Shown: piece after piece, positions 54,315 to 63,706 of the stretch
Numbering within the stretch: position 1 is the first letter of the stretch
Layout of the letters: every line of letters begins with the position of its first letter
DNA from: JABDQW01 sp942492025
Lineage (GTDB): Bacteria > Pseudomonadota > Gammaproteobacteria > SZUA-229
DNA: 64,000 bases
Reading direction: 5' to 3'
NCBI GenBank assembly: GCA_942492025.1
Contig: CALODJ010000006.1
Location: 310,001 to 374,000 of the forward strand
The notes under the pieces: generated by a model
Database searches by the model: none
What the model saw: only the letters and a program-made list of their open reading frames with translations
What the model was told of the DNA's origin: nothing
Made by a program: the position numbers and the translations under genes

Positions 54315-54353
54315 ACGCAAATTTTTAGCAGCAAAGAACGCAAAGAGCGCGAA
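54294..54353 (+). repeat. ACGCAAA-type dispersed repeat overlapping the kdkA end
   Basis: TCCGCAAATGAACGCGAATG and AACGCAAAT, then GCAAAGAACGCAAAGAGCGC, resemble the block at 10429-10457. The kdkA stop codon lies inside it. Confidence 0.6.
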
Positions 54354-54408
54354 TATACTTATTGAATAACAGTCGTACTTAGGCTTTGCCATTCCCGCGC
54401 TGTATTTC

Positions 54409-55659
54409 TCATTGCGTTAAGGATTGGCGTTCATTCGCATCCATACGCGCACTGATAATATCGGCATAATCCGCCACAATATGCCGGAAACCCGCGCTAG
54501 CATCCGCCACATTATTCTCCAGCGACTGCAGCGCATCGTGGTTGGTCAGAAAGTGTTGCAGTTGCTGACACAGCGCGTCGACGTCGGCCACTTGCACCGC
54601 GGCGTGTTGGTCGAGCATCAGCCGAGCCTCATCCTCGAAGTTTTCCATCGATGGGCCGAAGATCACGGCCTTGCCGAAATGTGCCGGCTCCAGCAGGTTG
54701 TGACCACCCCGTGGAATAAAGGAACCTCCAATGATCACCAGGCGGGCACCGGCGAACCAGTTGTTGAGCTCACCGACCGTATCGAGCAGATAGACTTTGG
54801 TCGTCGCCGTGATCGCATCATTACGGCTGCGTAGCGCAATCGCGTCGGTCAGTTTGTTCAGCTGTTGCAGAATAGCATCGCGCCGCTCCGGATGGCGCGG
54901 TGCGATCACCAGCAGTTCGTGCCGCTCCAGCTTCAACCAGCACCGGAGTATCTGCAGCTCTTCATCATCGTGGGTCGAGGCGGCAACGACATAGTCAGTG
55001 CTGACGTTGGGTTTATCCAGGGTTTTTGTTGCCGGCGGCGAATACTTCAGGTTGCCAAGCATCGATACGTTGTGCGGGTGCGCCCCCAGTTTGATGAACG
55101 CCGCCAGGTCAGCCTCGCTGCGCGCATAGATATGTTCGGTCAGCCGCAGCAAACGGCCCAGCACATTGCGCACCCATTTGAAGGTAGACGTCGTCCTCGG
55201 TGACAGGCGGCCATTGATGATCACGATGGGTACGTGACTGCTGTGGCAGGCACAGAACAGGTTGGGCCATAACTCGGTTTCTAGGATGTACAGCTCGCGG
55301 GGTTTTATGCTGTTGACGAACAGCGTAACCGACAACAGCCAGTCAAATGGCAGATAGGCGTGAAACAGATACGGCTGCTGTTGCCTGTGTACGATGTCTG
55401 CACCCGTCGGTGTATTGGTGGTGATCAGAAAGTTCTGCGCCGGCCTGCGCCGGTGCAATTCTTGCAGCAGCGGCAATGCGGTATTGACTTCACCGACAGA
55501 AGCGCAGTGCAGCCAGCAGCAGTTTTTCGGGATACCCTTCAAACCCAGCCCCAGCCGTTGCAGGAAGTAACGCAGCTGTTTATGACGCATGGCTTTCCAG
55601 CAGACATAGCCAAACGTCAGTGGAGACAGTAACAGGTTGAGCAGGCGGTAAAAAAACAT
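54409..55659 (-). CDS. waaA: 3-deoxy-D-manno-octulosonic acid transferase
   Basis: This 416-residue family 30 transferase has an N-terminal membrane-associating segment. HCASVGEVNTALPLLQELH holds the catalytic Glu, followed by LYILETELWPNLF. A donor region VIIGGSFIPRGGHNLLEPAHFGKAVIFGPSMENF (about 330-363) is typical of WaaA. It adds Kdo to lipid A precursor at the inner membrane. The presence of kdkA nearby suggests it may add only one Kdo, though that is an inference. Confidence 0.95.
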   Translation of the reverse strand: MFFYRLLNLLLSPLTFGYVCWKAMRHKQLRYFLQRLGLGLKGIPKNCCWLHCASVGEVNTALPLLQELHRRRPAQNFLITTNTPTGADIVHRQQQPYLFHAYLPFDWLLSVTLFVNSIKPRELYILETELWPNLFCACHSSHVPIVIINGRLSPRTTSTFKWVRNVLGRLLRLTEHIYARSEADLAAFIKLGAHPHNVSMLGNLKYSPPATKTLDKPNVSTDYVVAASTHDDEELQILRCWLKLERHELLVIAPRHPERRDAILQQLNKLTDAIALRSRNDAITATTKVYLLDTVGELNNWFAGARLVIIGGSFIPRGGHNLLEPAHFGKAVIFGPSMENFEDEARLMLDQHAAVQVADVDALCQQLQHFLTNHDALQSLENNVADASAGFRHIVADYADIISARMDANERQSLTQ

Positions 55660-55706
55660 AGTCCTTGTCTATTGTTATGTTCTGATGTCAAAAACCCAAC
55701 GACTGT

Positions 55707-55740
55707 GTCATTGCGAGTCGCGTCAGCGACGTGGCAATCC
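55707..55740 (+). repeat. TCATTGCGAG dispersed repeat
   Basis: GTCATTGCGAGTCGCGTCAG followed by CGACGTGGCAATCC lies between waaA and the acyltransferase gene, and matches the copies at 731-764 and 9446-9478. Confidence 0.6.
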
Positions 55741-55787
55741 CCAACATTTCGCGATTGAAGTCGTTACACCTCAATTGTAGACCTCAA

Positions 55788-56708
55788 TCAATAAACCGGC
55801 GGCGCGCCCGGCGGCTGTGTCTTGAAGCGCTTGTGCACCCAGCCGTACTGTTCGGGGTTGGCGTAGACCATCGTCTCGATGGCCTGATTCACCCGCGCTG
55901 AATCCCGGTCGATATCGTCGGACGGAAAATCCTCCAGTGCCGGCAGGATCACCAGTCTGTAGCCTTTGCCCCGGTCCAGCCTGACCGGATAAAACGGCAC
56001 CACGGCCGCGCCGGTCATCTCGGCCATGCGCGTGGTTGCGGTCAGGGTCGAAGCGACGCCGCCGAGGAATGGTGTGAACACGATATCCTGCTCGGCAAAG
56101 TCCTGATCCGGTGCAAACCAGGTCGCACGGCCCTTGCGCAGGCCGCGTATCAGTGCGCGGACATTCTTGTTTTCGATCAGTTCTTCACCGTAGGTGGAAC
56201 GGTAGTGCGCCATGAATGCATTGAACATCGGGTTGTGCGCTTTCTTGTAAACACCGTTCAGCGTGGTAAACAGGCCGATCAGCATGGCGCCGATCTCCAG
56301 TGTGGTGAAGTGGCCAGTGAGCAGGACCACGCCCTTGCCTCTGGCCAGCGCCTGATCGAGATGCTGCTTGCCTTCGACCTGACAGATGGAACGCAGGTAG
56401 TCACGGTTGCTCCACCAGGCTTGCGCGACTTCAAATAGCGAGATACCGAGGCTCTTGAAGCTGGCTATATTCAGTTCGCGAATCTGCTCCTCGCTGTAGT
56501 CGGGGTAGGCCTGTCTGATGTTGATACGCGCAACACGCCGCCGTGAAGCGACCAGTCGGTACACCATAAAGCCGATGCCGGTACCGATGGCCTGACTCCA
56601 GCGCAACGGCAGCATCGTGCTCAACCGCATCAGCCCGAACACCAGCCACAGCGGCCAGTATTTCGGTGCCAGATAGTCGCCCGGTTTCAGTGGAATCACG
56701 TTGCTCAT
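55788..56708 (-). CDS. Lipid A acyltransferase, LpxL/HtrB type
   Basis: This 306-residue membrane-bound acyltransferase has one N-terminal hydrophobic segment (about 17-50). The HX4E active site is GHFTTLEIGAMLIG (about 133-146). Later it has TWFAPDQDFAEQDIVFTPFLGGVAS, a region conserved in LpxL/LpxM. It adds a secondary acyl chain to Kdo-lipid A from acyl-ACP. It fits beside waaA. Which of LpxL, LpxM or LpxP is not decided. Confidence 0.93.
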   Translation of the reverse strand: MSNVIPLKPGDYLAPKYWPLWLVFGLMRLSTMLPLRWSQAIGTGIGFMVYRLVASRRRVARINIRQAYPDYSEEQIRELNIASFKSLGISLFEVAQAWWSNRDYLRSICQVEGKQHLDQALARGKGVVLLTGHFTTLEIGAMLIGLFTTLNGVYKKAHNPMFNAFMAHYRSTYGEELIENKNVRALIRGLRKGRATWFAPDQDFAEQDIVFTPFLGGVASTLTATTRMAEMTGAAVVPFYPVRLDRGKGYRLVILPALEDFPSDDIDRDSARVNQAIETMVYANPEQYGWVHKRFKTQPPGAPPVY

Positions 56709-56904
56709 GATAACAATATAGTATCAATCATCCTCGAGGTGGCTCTCGCAGCAGCGATCTGGGTTGCAATCAGCCCCGGGCAATGGGATCCGGCTGTTCC
56801 CGCTGACAGTCCCCCGGTGAAGCAGGCATGCTGTGGCGTTCGTACGGCATTGCGCCGTCGGCCGACCCCATCATCACGCTTCGCTGACCTGGGCAAAATC
56901 AGGA

Positions 56905-58278
56905 TCAGGGTGTGGAGGGCTCCGAGGTTGGCCGCTTGGCCGACGCATCCAGCCACTGGTTGATCTGCCACACATCCTCACGGTCCAGCGAACCGGCAGC
57001 GCGCTGCAGTTCCAGCAATACCAGCAGGTAGTCGTAGCGCGAGCGCGCGTAGTTACGCTCGGCCTCGAACTGGCGACCCTGTACCAGAAGCACGTCGACG
57101 CTGGTACGGGTGCCGGCCTCGAAACCCGCTTCGGTGGCTTCGACCGAAGTTTTCGCCGAAACCAGCGCCTGGAAGAACGCCTGCACAGAAGATACCGACG
57201 CCTCGACGCCGAGGTAGGCATCACGCACCTGCTGCACCGTCGTGCGGATGGCCTGGTCGACCCCGGCCTGGGCCGACCACACCTGAGCATTGGCCTGGCG
57301 TACCCGTGAGCTGACGCCGCCGCCCTGGTAGATCGGTATCGCCAGCTGGACCGCGACATTGTTATCGGTATTATCGCTACCGCCGAAGGTATCGCCGAAG
57401 GCGCTGCCGTCGGCCGAATTGTACTGATGGGCAGCGCTCAGGTTCAAAGTGGGAAAGTGGCCGCCACGATTGGCCTGGTAGTTTTCCTTGGCCGCGGTCA
57501 GCGCAAAGCGCGAAGCTTTCAGGGTAAGGTTGCCATCCAGCGCCATCGTCTGCCACTGGTCGATGTCGGCAGGTTCGGGTAATAACAGCGGGAATTTTTC
57601 CGCCAGTGGGGTCAGTTCTTCCACCGGATCGCCGATGATCACGCGCAGGGCTTCGATGTTGTTGCGCAGGGTGTTTTTAGCGACGATCTCGTTGGCCACC
57701 GCATTATCGTATGAAGCCTGCGATTCGCGCACGTCGGTGATCGCGATCAGACCGACGTTGAAACGTTCGCGGCTCTGTTCCAGCTGGCGGCCAATGGCTT
57801 CCTTTTCGGCCTGAGTGAAGGCGACGTTGTCCTGGGCGCCGAGCACATTGAAGTAGGCACGGGCGGTGCGCAGAATCAGGTCCTCCTTGGCAACTTCATA
57901 ATTGGCCGCAGCCTGCGCCACCAGCGCCTTGCTCTGTTCCATCGCATCCCAGAAAGTCTTGTTGTAAATGATCTGGTTCAGTGTGACATCATAACCCTTG
58001 GTGGTGAAGTTGGAATCGACGTCAGGGATGGCGCCAGTCGAATTTTCACGGCTGGTGTCGTTGCGCTGGTAGAAGCCGCTGGCAGTGAGGTCGGGCAGCA
58101 GGTTAGCCCGGCTTTGCGGGTAGGCTTCCTCGGCCGCCATGTACTCCGACATCGCGATGCGCAGTGCCGCATCATACTTCTCGGCGCGTTCCAGAGCTTC
58201 TTTAAGATCCAGTGCCTGAACGCTCGGGCTAAATAACAGCGTTATCAACCCGATGGAAAGTCCTATACGAAGTGACAT
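56905..58278 (-). CDS. tolC: TolC-type outer-membrane efflux protein
   Basis: This protein has about 457 residues with a signal peptide (ending VQA before LDLKEAL). It has the two-repeat OEP structure of long coiled helices with LDLKEALERAEKYDAALRIA and RQANAQVWSAQAGVDQAIRT. A trimer of these forms the outer-membrane channel for type I secretion and drug efflux. The start was set at MSLRIGL, just before the signal peptide. It is the last gene of the pcm-like/rhodanese/tolC set. Confidence 0.93.
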   Translation of the reverse strand: MSLRIGLSIGLITLLFSPSVQALDLKEALERAEKYDAALRIAMSEYMAAEEAYPQSRANLLPDLTASGFYQRNDTSRENSTGAIPDVDSNFTTKGYDVTLNQIIYNKTFWDAMEQSKALVAQAAANYEVAKEDLILRTARAYFNVLGAQDNVAFTQAEKEAIGRQLEQSRERFNVGLIAITDVRESQASYDNAVANEIVAKNTLRNNIEALRVIIGDPVEELTPLAEKFPLLLPEPADIDQWQTMALDGNLTLKASRFALTAAKENYQANRGGHFPTLNLSAAHQYNSADGSAFGDTFGGSDNTDNNVAVQLAIPIYQGGGVSSRVRQANAQVWSAQAGVDQAIRTTVQQVRDAYLGVEASVSSVQAFFQALVSAKTSVEATEAGFEAGTRTSVDVLLVQGRQFEAERNYARSRYDYLLVLLELQRAAGSLDREDVWQINQWLDASAKRPTSEPSTP

Positions 58279-58303
58279 ATGATCTAGCCCTTGGTCATGT
58301 TTT

Positions 58304-58639
58304 TTAATAGGTTGCCATGTCGGCATCGACGTCTCGGGCCCAGCCAGCAACCCCACCGCGCAGGTTGATCACGTTGCTGAAACCGGCCTGCTCAAGGTAG
58401 AACGCCACCCGGCGGCTGCGCACGCCGTGGTGGCATATGACCACGGTCTCCCTGTGCTTGTCGAGCTGGTCCAGGTTGGACGGTATCGTCGACATCGGTA
58501 TCAACACGCTGTCGTCCAGTTTGCAGATCTGATATTCCCACGGCTGGCGCACATCCAGCAATAAAGGCGGTTCTTCGACTGACTCAAGATAGTCCTTGAG
58601 CTCTACGGCTTCAAACTCACGCATAGCAACAGTAGCCAC
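58304..58639 (-). CDS. Single-domain rhodanese-like protein
   Basis: This 111-residue protein has the rhodanese fold. LLLDVRQPWEYQICKL is near residue 26, and the active-site loop VVICHHGVRSRR (Cys at about 69) is intact. It probably moves sulfane sulfur between thiols, but the partner is unknown. It lies 2 bases after the pcm-like gene and 25 bases before tolC, a common order in gammaproteobacteria. Confidence 0.93.
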   Translation of the reverse strand: MATVAMREFEAVELKDYLESVEEPPLLLDVRQPWEYQICKLDDSVLIPMSTIPSNLDQLDKHRETVVICHHGVRSRRVAFYLEQAGFSNVINLRGGVAGWARDVDADMATY

Positions 58640-58641
58640 AG

Positions 58642-59316
58642 TTAAAATACGAATTCGTCAGATTTTTCAGCATGGATCATCGGGTCGACACAGGTCTCGA
58701 ACAGTTCGTCCACGGTCCATTCGTTCTTGCCGATGCGGGTGACCAGCAAGGCTTTCATTACCGGGGCATCACCGGTTATAACAAACATGCGCCCGCCTTC
58801 CTTCAAAGTTTTCTTGTAGAACTCGGGAACCACAGGCAGGGAGCCCATAATCGCGATGCAGTCGTAGAACTGTTTCTGTTCCCATTTCTCCGAGCCGTCA
58901 CCGATGCTGAGCGTGACGTTGGCGATCTCGAACCGGGCCAGGTTTTTCTCGGCCAGCGCAGTCATCTCGGGATTGATATCAACGCTGTCCACATGGCGTG
59001 CCAGCGCGGCCAGGCAGGCGGTCATATAGCCGCTACCGGTACCGATCTGCAGTACGGTGTCGTCCTCGGTCAGTGCCAGGCTCTGCAGCAAGCGGCCTTC
59101 GATCACCGGGTTCAGCATGTGCGAGGTGTGACCTTCGTAGGTGCCCAGCGGAATGCGCATATCTGCGTAAGCCAGCTGCTTGCAGTTCTCTGGCACAAAC
59201 AGCTCACGCGGGATATTACCGATCACATTCAGCACTCGCGGATCCAGCACGTCCCACGGTCGCACCTGCTGCTCCACCATATTGAACCGGGCCTGGTTAT
59301 AGTCCATCTCGATCAT
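58642..59316 (-). CDS. Protein-L-isoaspartate O-methyltransferase family protein
   Basis: This protein has about 224 residues. It begins with MDYNQARFNMVEQQVRPWDV, a signature of the Pcm-like group upstream of rhodanese and tolC. VLQIGTGSGYMTACLAAL is the SAM site. It is annotated by homology as an isoaspartate repair methyltransferase, but this subgroup is diverged and its true substrate is unproven. The start at 59316 is preceded by AGGTGA; a TTG slightly upstream is possible. Confidence 0.88.
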   Translation of the reverse strand: MIEMDYNQARFNMVEQQVRPWDVLDPRVLNVIGNIPRELFVPENCKQLAYADMRIPLGTYEGHTSHMLNPVIEGRLLQSLALTEDDTVLQIGTGSGYMTACLAALARHVDSVDINPEMTALAEKNLARFEIANVTLSIGDGSEKWEQKQFYDCIAIMGSLPVVPEFYKKTLKEGGRMFVITGDAPVMKALLVTRIGKNEWTVDELFETCVDPMIHAEKSDEFVF

Positions 59317-59788
59317 AAGCAATTCATCACCTGATACCTTAAATATAGGTCGCGCATTTTACCCTTTGGAGCCCCCAGCCGCCAGTCTCCCGCCGCCTAC
59401 ACAAAAAACACGGTACAAAGCACAAAAAACCCGTCCTATATCTCAATCAACGGGAAATATGCGCCAAGGTCCCGCAACTTTAACCATCGGACCAATGACA
59501 AAAAAATACATTGCCGCCCAACAAGCAGGGGTCAGTAAAAAGCTGCCATCAGCCGGAAGAAGACCACGGTCGTTTCCGGCGTGAGCTTTCAGCCGGCAAC
59601 GATGTAGAAATACAGGTTCACAGATCACACCCTCCTCATCATCGTCGTGCCTGCGGTGGCGGCCGGTACTACAACATACTATCGCTTCACCAACAGGACC
59701 GAATAAACGCCATACGACCTATGGGAATGTCGCCAGGATATGCTGTATTATGTTTAAACTTGAAAATTAAAGACCCGGTGCCAAAAAA
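59317..59788. other. Divergent intergenic region upstream of thiC
   Basis: No gene is recognised. It should hold the promoters of the pcm-like operon and of thiC. The CTGAGA and GATCTGG-type elements expected for a TPP riboswitch were not seen by eye. An A-rich tract near 59400-59435 and a GGTGCC block just before the thiC ATG are visible. Confidence 0.5.
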
Positions 59789-61681
59789 ATGAGCGCAATA
59801 CCTGACGAATTCATCCAACGAACCGCCGAGCTGTCCGCCTTATCCACCCAGTCGCTGGATGGCTCGCGCAAGGTCTATGTGCAGGGCTCGCGCCCGGACA
59901 TCCGGGTGCCGATGCGCGAAATCGATCTTGACGATACCCCGGCCAGCTTCGGCGCAGAAAAAAATCCGCCTATACCGGTCTACGACACCTCGGGCCCGTA
60001 CACCGATCCTGATGTCAAAATCGACCTGCTCAAGGGCCTCGGTGATGTCCGCAGCGCCTGGATCGACGCGCGCGACGACACTGAATGGCTGGCTGGCCCT
60101 TCATCCGAATATGGCAAAGAACGCCAGAGCGATCCCGCGCTGGCCCACTTGCGCTTCGAACACTTGCGCAAACCGCGCAAGGCCAAAACCGGCAAGAATG
60201 TCACCCAGATGCACTACGCCCGTCAGGGCATCATCACCCCGGAGATGGAATATATTGCGATCCGCGAAAGCATGAAGTTGCAGGAGCTTCGCAACAATCC
60301 CGAGTATGAAAAAGTGCTGATGCAGCACCCCGGCCAGTCGTTCGGGGCCCACCTGCCGTATGAGATCACCCCCGAATTCGTCCGCGAGGAAGTCGCGACC
60401 GGCCGCGCCATCATCCCGGCCAACATCAATCATCCTGAACTGGAGCCGATGATCATCGGCCGCAACTTTCTGGTCAAGATCAATGGCAACCTCGGCAACT
60501 CGGCGGTGACCTCGAGCATCACCGAGGAAGTGGAAAAAATGGTGTGGGGCATACGCTGGGGCTCGGACACCATCATGGATCTGTCAACCGGGCAAAACAT
60601 CCACGAAACCCGCGAATGGATCCTGCGCAACTCGCCGGTACCGATCGGTACCGTGCCCATCTACCAGGCACTGGAAAAAGTCAACGGCGTCGCCGAAGAC
60701 CTGACCTGGGAAATCTTCAAGGACACCTTAATAGAGCAGGCCGAGCAGGGCGTGGACTACTTCACTATCCATGCGGGCGTGCGCCTGGCTTACGTCCCGT
60801 TGACCGCGAAGCGTGTCACCGGCATCGTCTCCCGCGGTGGCTCGATCATGGCCAAATGGTGCCTGGCGCATCACGAGGAAAGCTTCCTCTACACCCACTT
60901 CGAAGACATTTGCGAGATCATGAAAGCCTACGATGTGTCGTTTTCCCTTGGCGACGGCCTGCGCCCGGGCTCGATCGCCGACGCCAACGATGAAGCCCAG
61001 TTCGGCGAGCTGGAGACCCTGGGCGAGCTGACCAGGATCGCCTGGGACCACGATGTCCAGGTCATGATCGAAGGTCCCGGCCACGTACCCATGCAAATGA
61101 TCAAGGAGAACATGGACAAGGAACTCGAAGACTGCTTCGAAGCCCCGTTCTACACCCTCGGCCCGCTGACCACCGACATCGCTCCGGGCTACGACCACAT
61201 CACCTCCGGCATCGGCGCCGCCCAGATCGGCTGGTACGGCTGCGCCATGCTTTGCTACGTCACCCCGAAAGAACACCTGGGCCTGCCCAACAAGGAGGAC
61301 GTGCGCACAGGCATCATCACCTACAAGATCTCTGCACACGCGGCCGACCTGGCCAAGGGTCACCCGGGCGCGCAGATCCGCGACAACGCGATGTCAAAAG
61401 CACGGTTCGAGTTCCGCTGGGAAGACCAGTTCAGGCTGGCGCTGGATCCCGAGCGGGCAAGAGAATACCACGACCAGACCTTGCCGAAAGAAGCGCACAA
61501 GGTGGCGCATTTCTGCTCGATGTGTGGGCCGAAGTTTTGCAGTATGAAAATTTCGCAGGATGTACGCGATTATGCTGCAGAACATGGCATTGGAGAGATC
61601 GAAGTCGCGCTGGAAGAAGGTATGAAAGAAAAAGCAAAAGAGTTCAAAGACCACGGCTCACAGATCTATTCGAAGGCATAA
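59789..61681 (+). CDS. thiC: Phosphomethylpyrimidine synthase
   Basis: This 630-residue radical SAM-type enzyme turns AIR into HMP-phosphate for thiamine. Visible are RQGIITPEMEYIAIRE (about 149-164) and the barrel motif EQGVDYFTIHAGVRLAYV. A C-terminal CSMCGPKFCSMK (about 570-581) carries the CxxCx4C iron-sulfur ligands. It is full length. GC-rich codon use and clear similarity throughout make it one of the firmest calls. It is cytosolic and alone on its strand. Confidence 0.98.
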   Translation: MSAIPDEFIQRTAELSALSTQSLDGSRKVYVQGSRPDIRVPMREIDLDDTPASFGAEKNPPIPVYDTSGPYTDPDVKIDLLKGLGDVRSAWIDARDDTEWLAGPSSEYGKERQSDPALAHLRFEHLRKPRKAKTGKNVTQMHYARQGIITPEMEYIAIRESMKLQELRNNPEYEKVLMQHPGQSFGAHLPYEITPEFVREEVATGRAIIPANINHPELEPMIIGRNFLVKINGNLGNSAVTSSITEEVEKMVWGIRWGSDTIMDLSTGQNIHETREWILRNSPVPIGTVPIYQALEKVNGVAEDLTWEIFKDTLIEQAEQGVDYFTIHAGVRLAYVPLTAKRVTGIVSRGGSIMAKWCLAHHEESFLYTHFEDICEIMKAYDVSFSLGDGLRPGSIADANDEAQFGELETLGELTRIAWDHDVQVMIEGPGHVPMQMIKENMDKELEDCFEAPFYTLGPLTTDIAPGYDHITSGIGAAQIGWYGCAMLCYVTPKEHLGLPNKEDVRTGIITYKISAHAADLAKGHPGAQIRDNAMSKARFEFRWEDQFRLALDPERAREYHDQTLPKEAHKVAHFCSMCGPKFCSMKISQDVRDYAAEHGIGEIEVALEEGMKEKAKEFKDHGSQIYSKA

Positions 61682-61771
61682 CCATCTCGCCGCACCTGCG
61701 GAGGCAGTGCCTGGTATCTGTAATTCATGGCTGCGAGCAAAAGCTCAATCGGGTTATGTCGAACACCCAGG

Positions 61772-61800
61772 CCTGTCATTTCGAACAAACGTGAGGAATC
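61772..61800 (+). repeat. Short TGTCATTTCGA-type repeat
   Basis: CCTGTCATTTCGAACAAACG and TGAGGAATC resemble the intergenic TCATTGCGAG-like family but are diverged. This is a weak call. Confidence 0.35.
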
Positions 61801-61928
61801 GCCGGCAGCTTATAAATTGGCAGAAACAAAGCCACACGATCAAACGGAACAATGTGAAGGCTTATTGATAAAGGCGATTGTGTTGCCACTGCGATCCGCA
61901 TTTCCAATAGAGACAACAAGATTAAGTC

Positions 61929-62246
61929 ATGGCATATATTCAGGCGCTCATTGGAATCGTGACAATCATTTCTGCGGCATGGTTGCTAGGCGGACGCAAA
62001 TCCATTGACAAGAACATCGTGCTCGGCGGGTTAGCACTGCAGTTTTTGTTTGTCGTCTTGTTCTTGAAAGTGCCCTTTGCGAATGAAGCGTTGGCTGCGT
62101 TGAACCAACGCGTCATACTGCTCGATGAGGCGACAACAGCCGGGACTTCATTTGTATTTGGCTACCTAGGCGGGGGGGAGCTGCCTTTCGAAGCTACTAA
62201 TCCACAAAAACTGGTTAAAAAATTCATTTTTCACCAAACCGGTTAA
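61929..62246 (+). pseudogene. Truncated NupC-type nucleoside transporter
   Basis: The 105-residue product matches the N-terminus of concentrative nucleoside transporters: IVLGGLALQFLFVVLFLKVP followed by LLDEATTAGTSFVFGYLGGGELPFEAT. After about residue 88 it departs into NPQKLVKKFIFHQTG and stops. Full-length family members have about 400 residues with several more helices and the ion-binding sites. The remaining part is absent, because the next gene on the other strand starts at once. It is a remnant, probably non-functional. Confidence 0.75.
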
Positions 62247-63370
62247 TCCATTAGAAGTTTGGCCAGTCGCCGAGATATACGCACAGGCTTGCTGTGTACA
62301 CTGTTGGTCATCAGAACAATACCCAAACGCTCGGGTGACTGCGGATAAAGATACATTAGTGCGCGGGTGTTTGTGAGTTGACCTTCATGCCAGACGTGTC
62401 GCTTATCAAGCGTATATTTAACGCCATAGCCATAAGAAGGATTTCCAGGCACGGTTGTCCAGAGGCGGCTGGTATCGTCGAGGAGGCTTCCCTGAAGCAG
62501 CGCGTTGGCAAATTTGGCCAAGTCGAGAATATTTGATTCCCAACCGCCCCCGGGAAGTTTCCAGGCTTTATTCCCGGACAGTACCGGCCTCAAGTTGTTG
62601 TATTTCTGATCATATCCTTTGTACGTGCCGATGGCCTGTCGCAATGAATACATGCCAAGGGGCTCCTTGATCCTGTCTCTCACCCAGGCTGCATAACTTG
62701 TGCTCGACCCACCTTCGATGGCGGAGCCCAGCAGGCTATATCCAAAAGTTGAGTACTTGTAGTTGGTCCCGGGATCGAAACAAAGCCTTTGATCACCGAA
62801 AACCGCCACACCCTGCTTTGCGTTGTAATACTTGCTGGTATGTCTATGACGCGAATAATCGGGTGAGCGATTCTGGTAACAGTTTTTCTTCTGCGTGTAA
62901 TGTATGATTCCTGAGCGGTTCGATAATAGATGCCTGATGCGGATGTTTCCCTTGTTGCCATACGCAGGCCAGTAACCTACATGTTCGGTCACCCGGTCAT
63001 TCAGGCCAAAGGCTGGATTTTGTTCTGCGAGTTTCAAGGCGGCGACAGCAGTAAGCGTTTTTGAAATCGAGCCCCAGCGGAATAGGGTTCTCGTTGTTAC
63101 GGGCCTACCGGATGCCAGATCCTCATAGCCATAACCACTGGCGTAATAGATGTTTCCGTTTTTCACAATCGCCATGGCCATACCAACGATTTTCTGCCTG
63201 TCCATTTCATCGAACACAATATCATCGATTTGCGCAGCCGTTTTTGCGAGCGCTGTAGAACCTGCGTATACAGCAATCCAGAAACTTGTGATAGCCGCAT
63301 AAAAATACCGGCAAGAATTAGATGTTTTCCGATTTGCTCTATCTCTTCTGTCTGCGCAGATGAGCGGCAT
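62243..63370 (-). CDS. Serine hydrolase of the beta-lactamase/esterase family
   Basis: This 375-residue protein has a hydrophobic segment at about 24-42 that could be a signal peptide or anchor. The active-site motif SISK is at 101-104, a YST triad region is at about 216 (YKYSTFGYSLLG), and HEGQL fills the third KTG-like position. This is the class C beta-lactamase/penicillin-binding fold, but many such proteins are esterases or peptidases. The real substrate is unknown. It overlaps the end of the truncated nupC remnant by 4 bases. Confidence 0.87.
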   Translation of the reverse strand: MPLICADRRDRANRKTSNSCRYFYAAITSFWIAVYAGSTALAKTAAQIDDIVFDEMDRQKIVGMAMAIVKNGNIYYASGYGYEDLASGRPVTTRTLFRWGSISKTLTAVAALKLAEQNPAFGLNDRVTEHVGYWPAYGNKGNIRIRHLLSNRSGIIHYTQKKNCYQNRSPDYSRHRHTSKYYNAKQGVAVFGDQRLCFDPGTNYKYSTFGYSLLGSAIEGGSSTSYAAWVRDRIKEPLGMYSLRQAIGTYKGYDQKYNNLRPVLSGNKAWKLPGGGWESNILDLAKFANALLQGSLLDDTSRLWTTVPGNPSYGYGVKYTLDKRHVWHEGQLTNTRALMYLYPQSPERLGIVLMTNSVHSKPVRISRRLAKLLMD

Positions 63371-63706
63371 AATATTCCCCAGAGTGCGCTGTAACAGAAA
63401 CCCGTTCCCTGTCTTGTATACCCAGCTTGTTCAGTAATTCCATCTTTACGGTGTCTAATTTGGTTTTATGAACAAGCTGGCAAACAGCTTGCTTCTGAAA
63501 TCCAAATCCTTCATGCAATAACCCGGCTAGGCGAATTTATGATAATCAGCTTAATCTGAATTACTGGTTGTCTATTGATTGACCTGTAAATGCTCAGAGC
63601 GTTGAACTACGCTTGCTAATTTAATTCAAAAGGTGTTTGACCGTTTGCAATTGATGGCTATCTCTTGCCTGTTATCTTGCAGATGAAACATCCAGTGAGT
63701 ATGTAA
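63371..63706. other. Intergenic region without recognised features
   Basis: An AT-rich divergent space between the serine hydrolase and the gene at the window end. It should hold both promoters. No repeat family of the window or RNA gene was identified. Confidence 0.5.

Noticed and set aside
56709..56904. Possible small gene between the acyltransferase and tolC
   Set aside because: Short frames on both strands overlap each other, lack a ribosome binding site and show no family resemblance.
59366..59584. Possible small genes or a TPP riboswitch upstream of thiC
   Set aside because: The short frames have no motif or ribosome binding site, and the conserved riboswitch elements were not found by eye.
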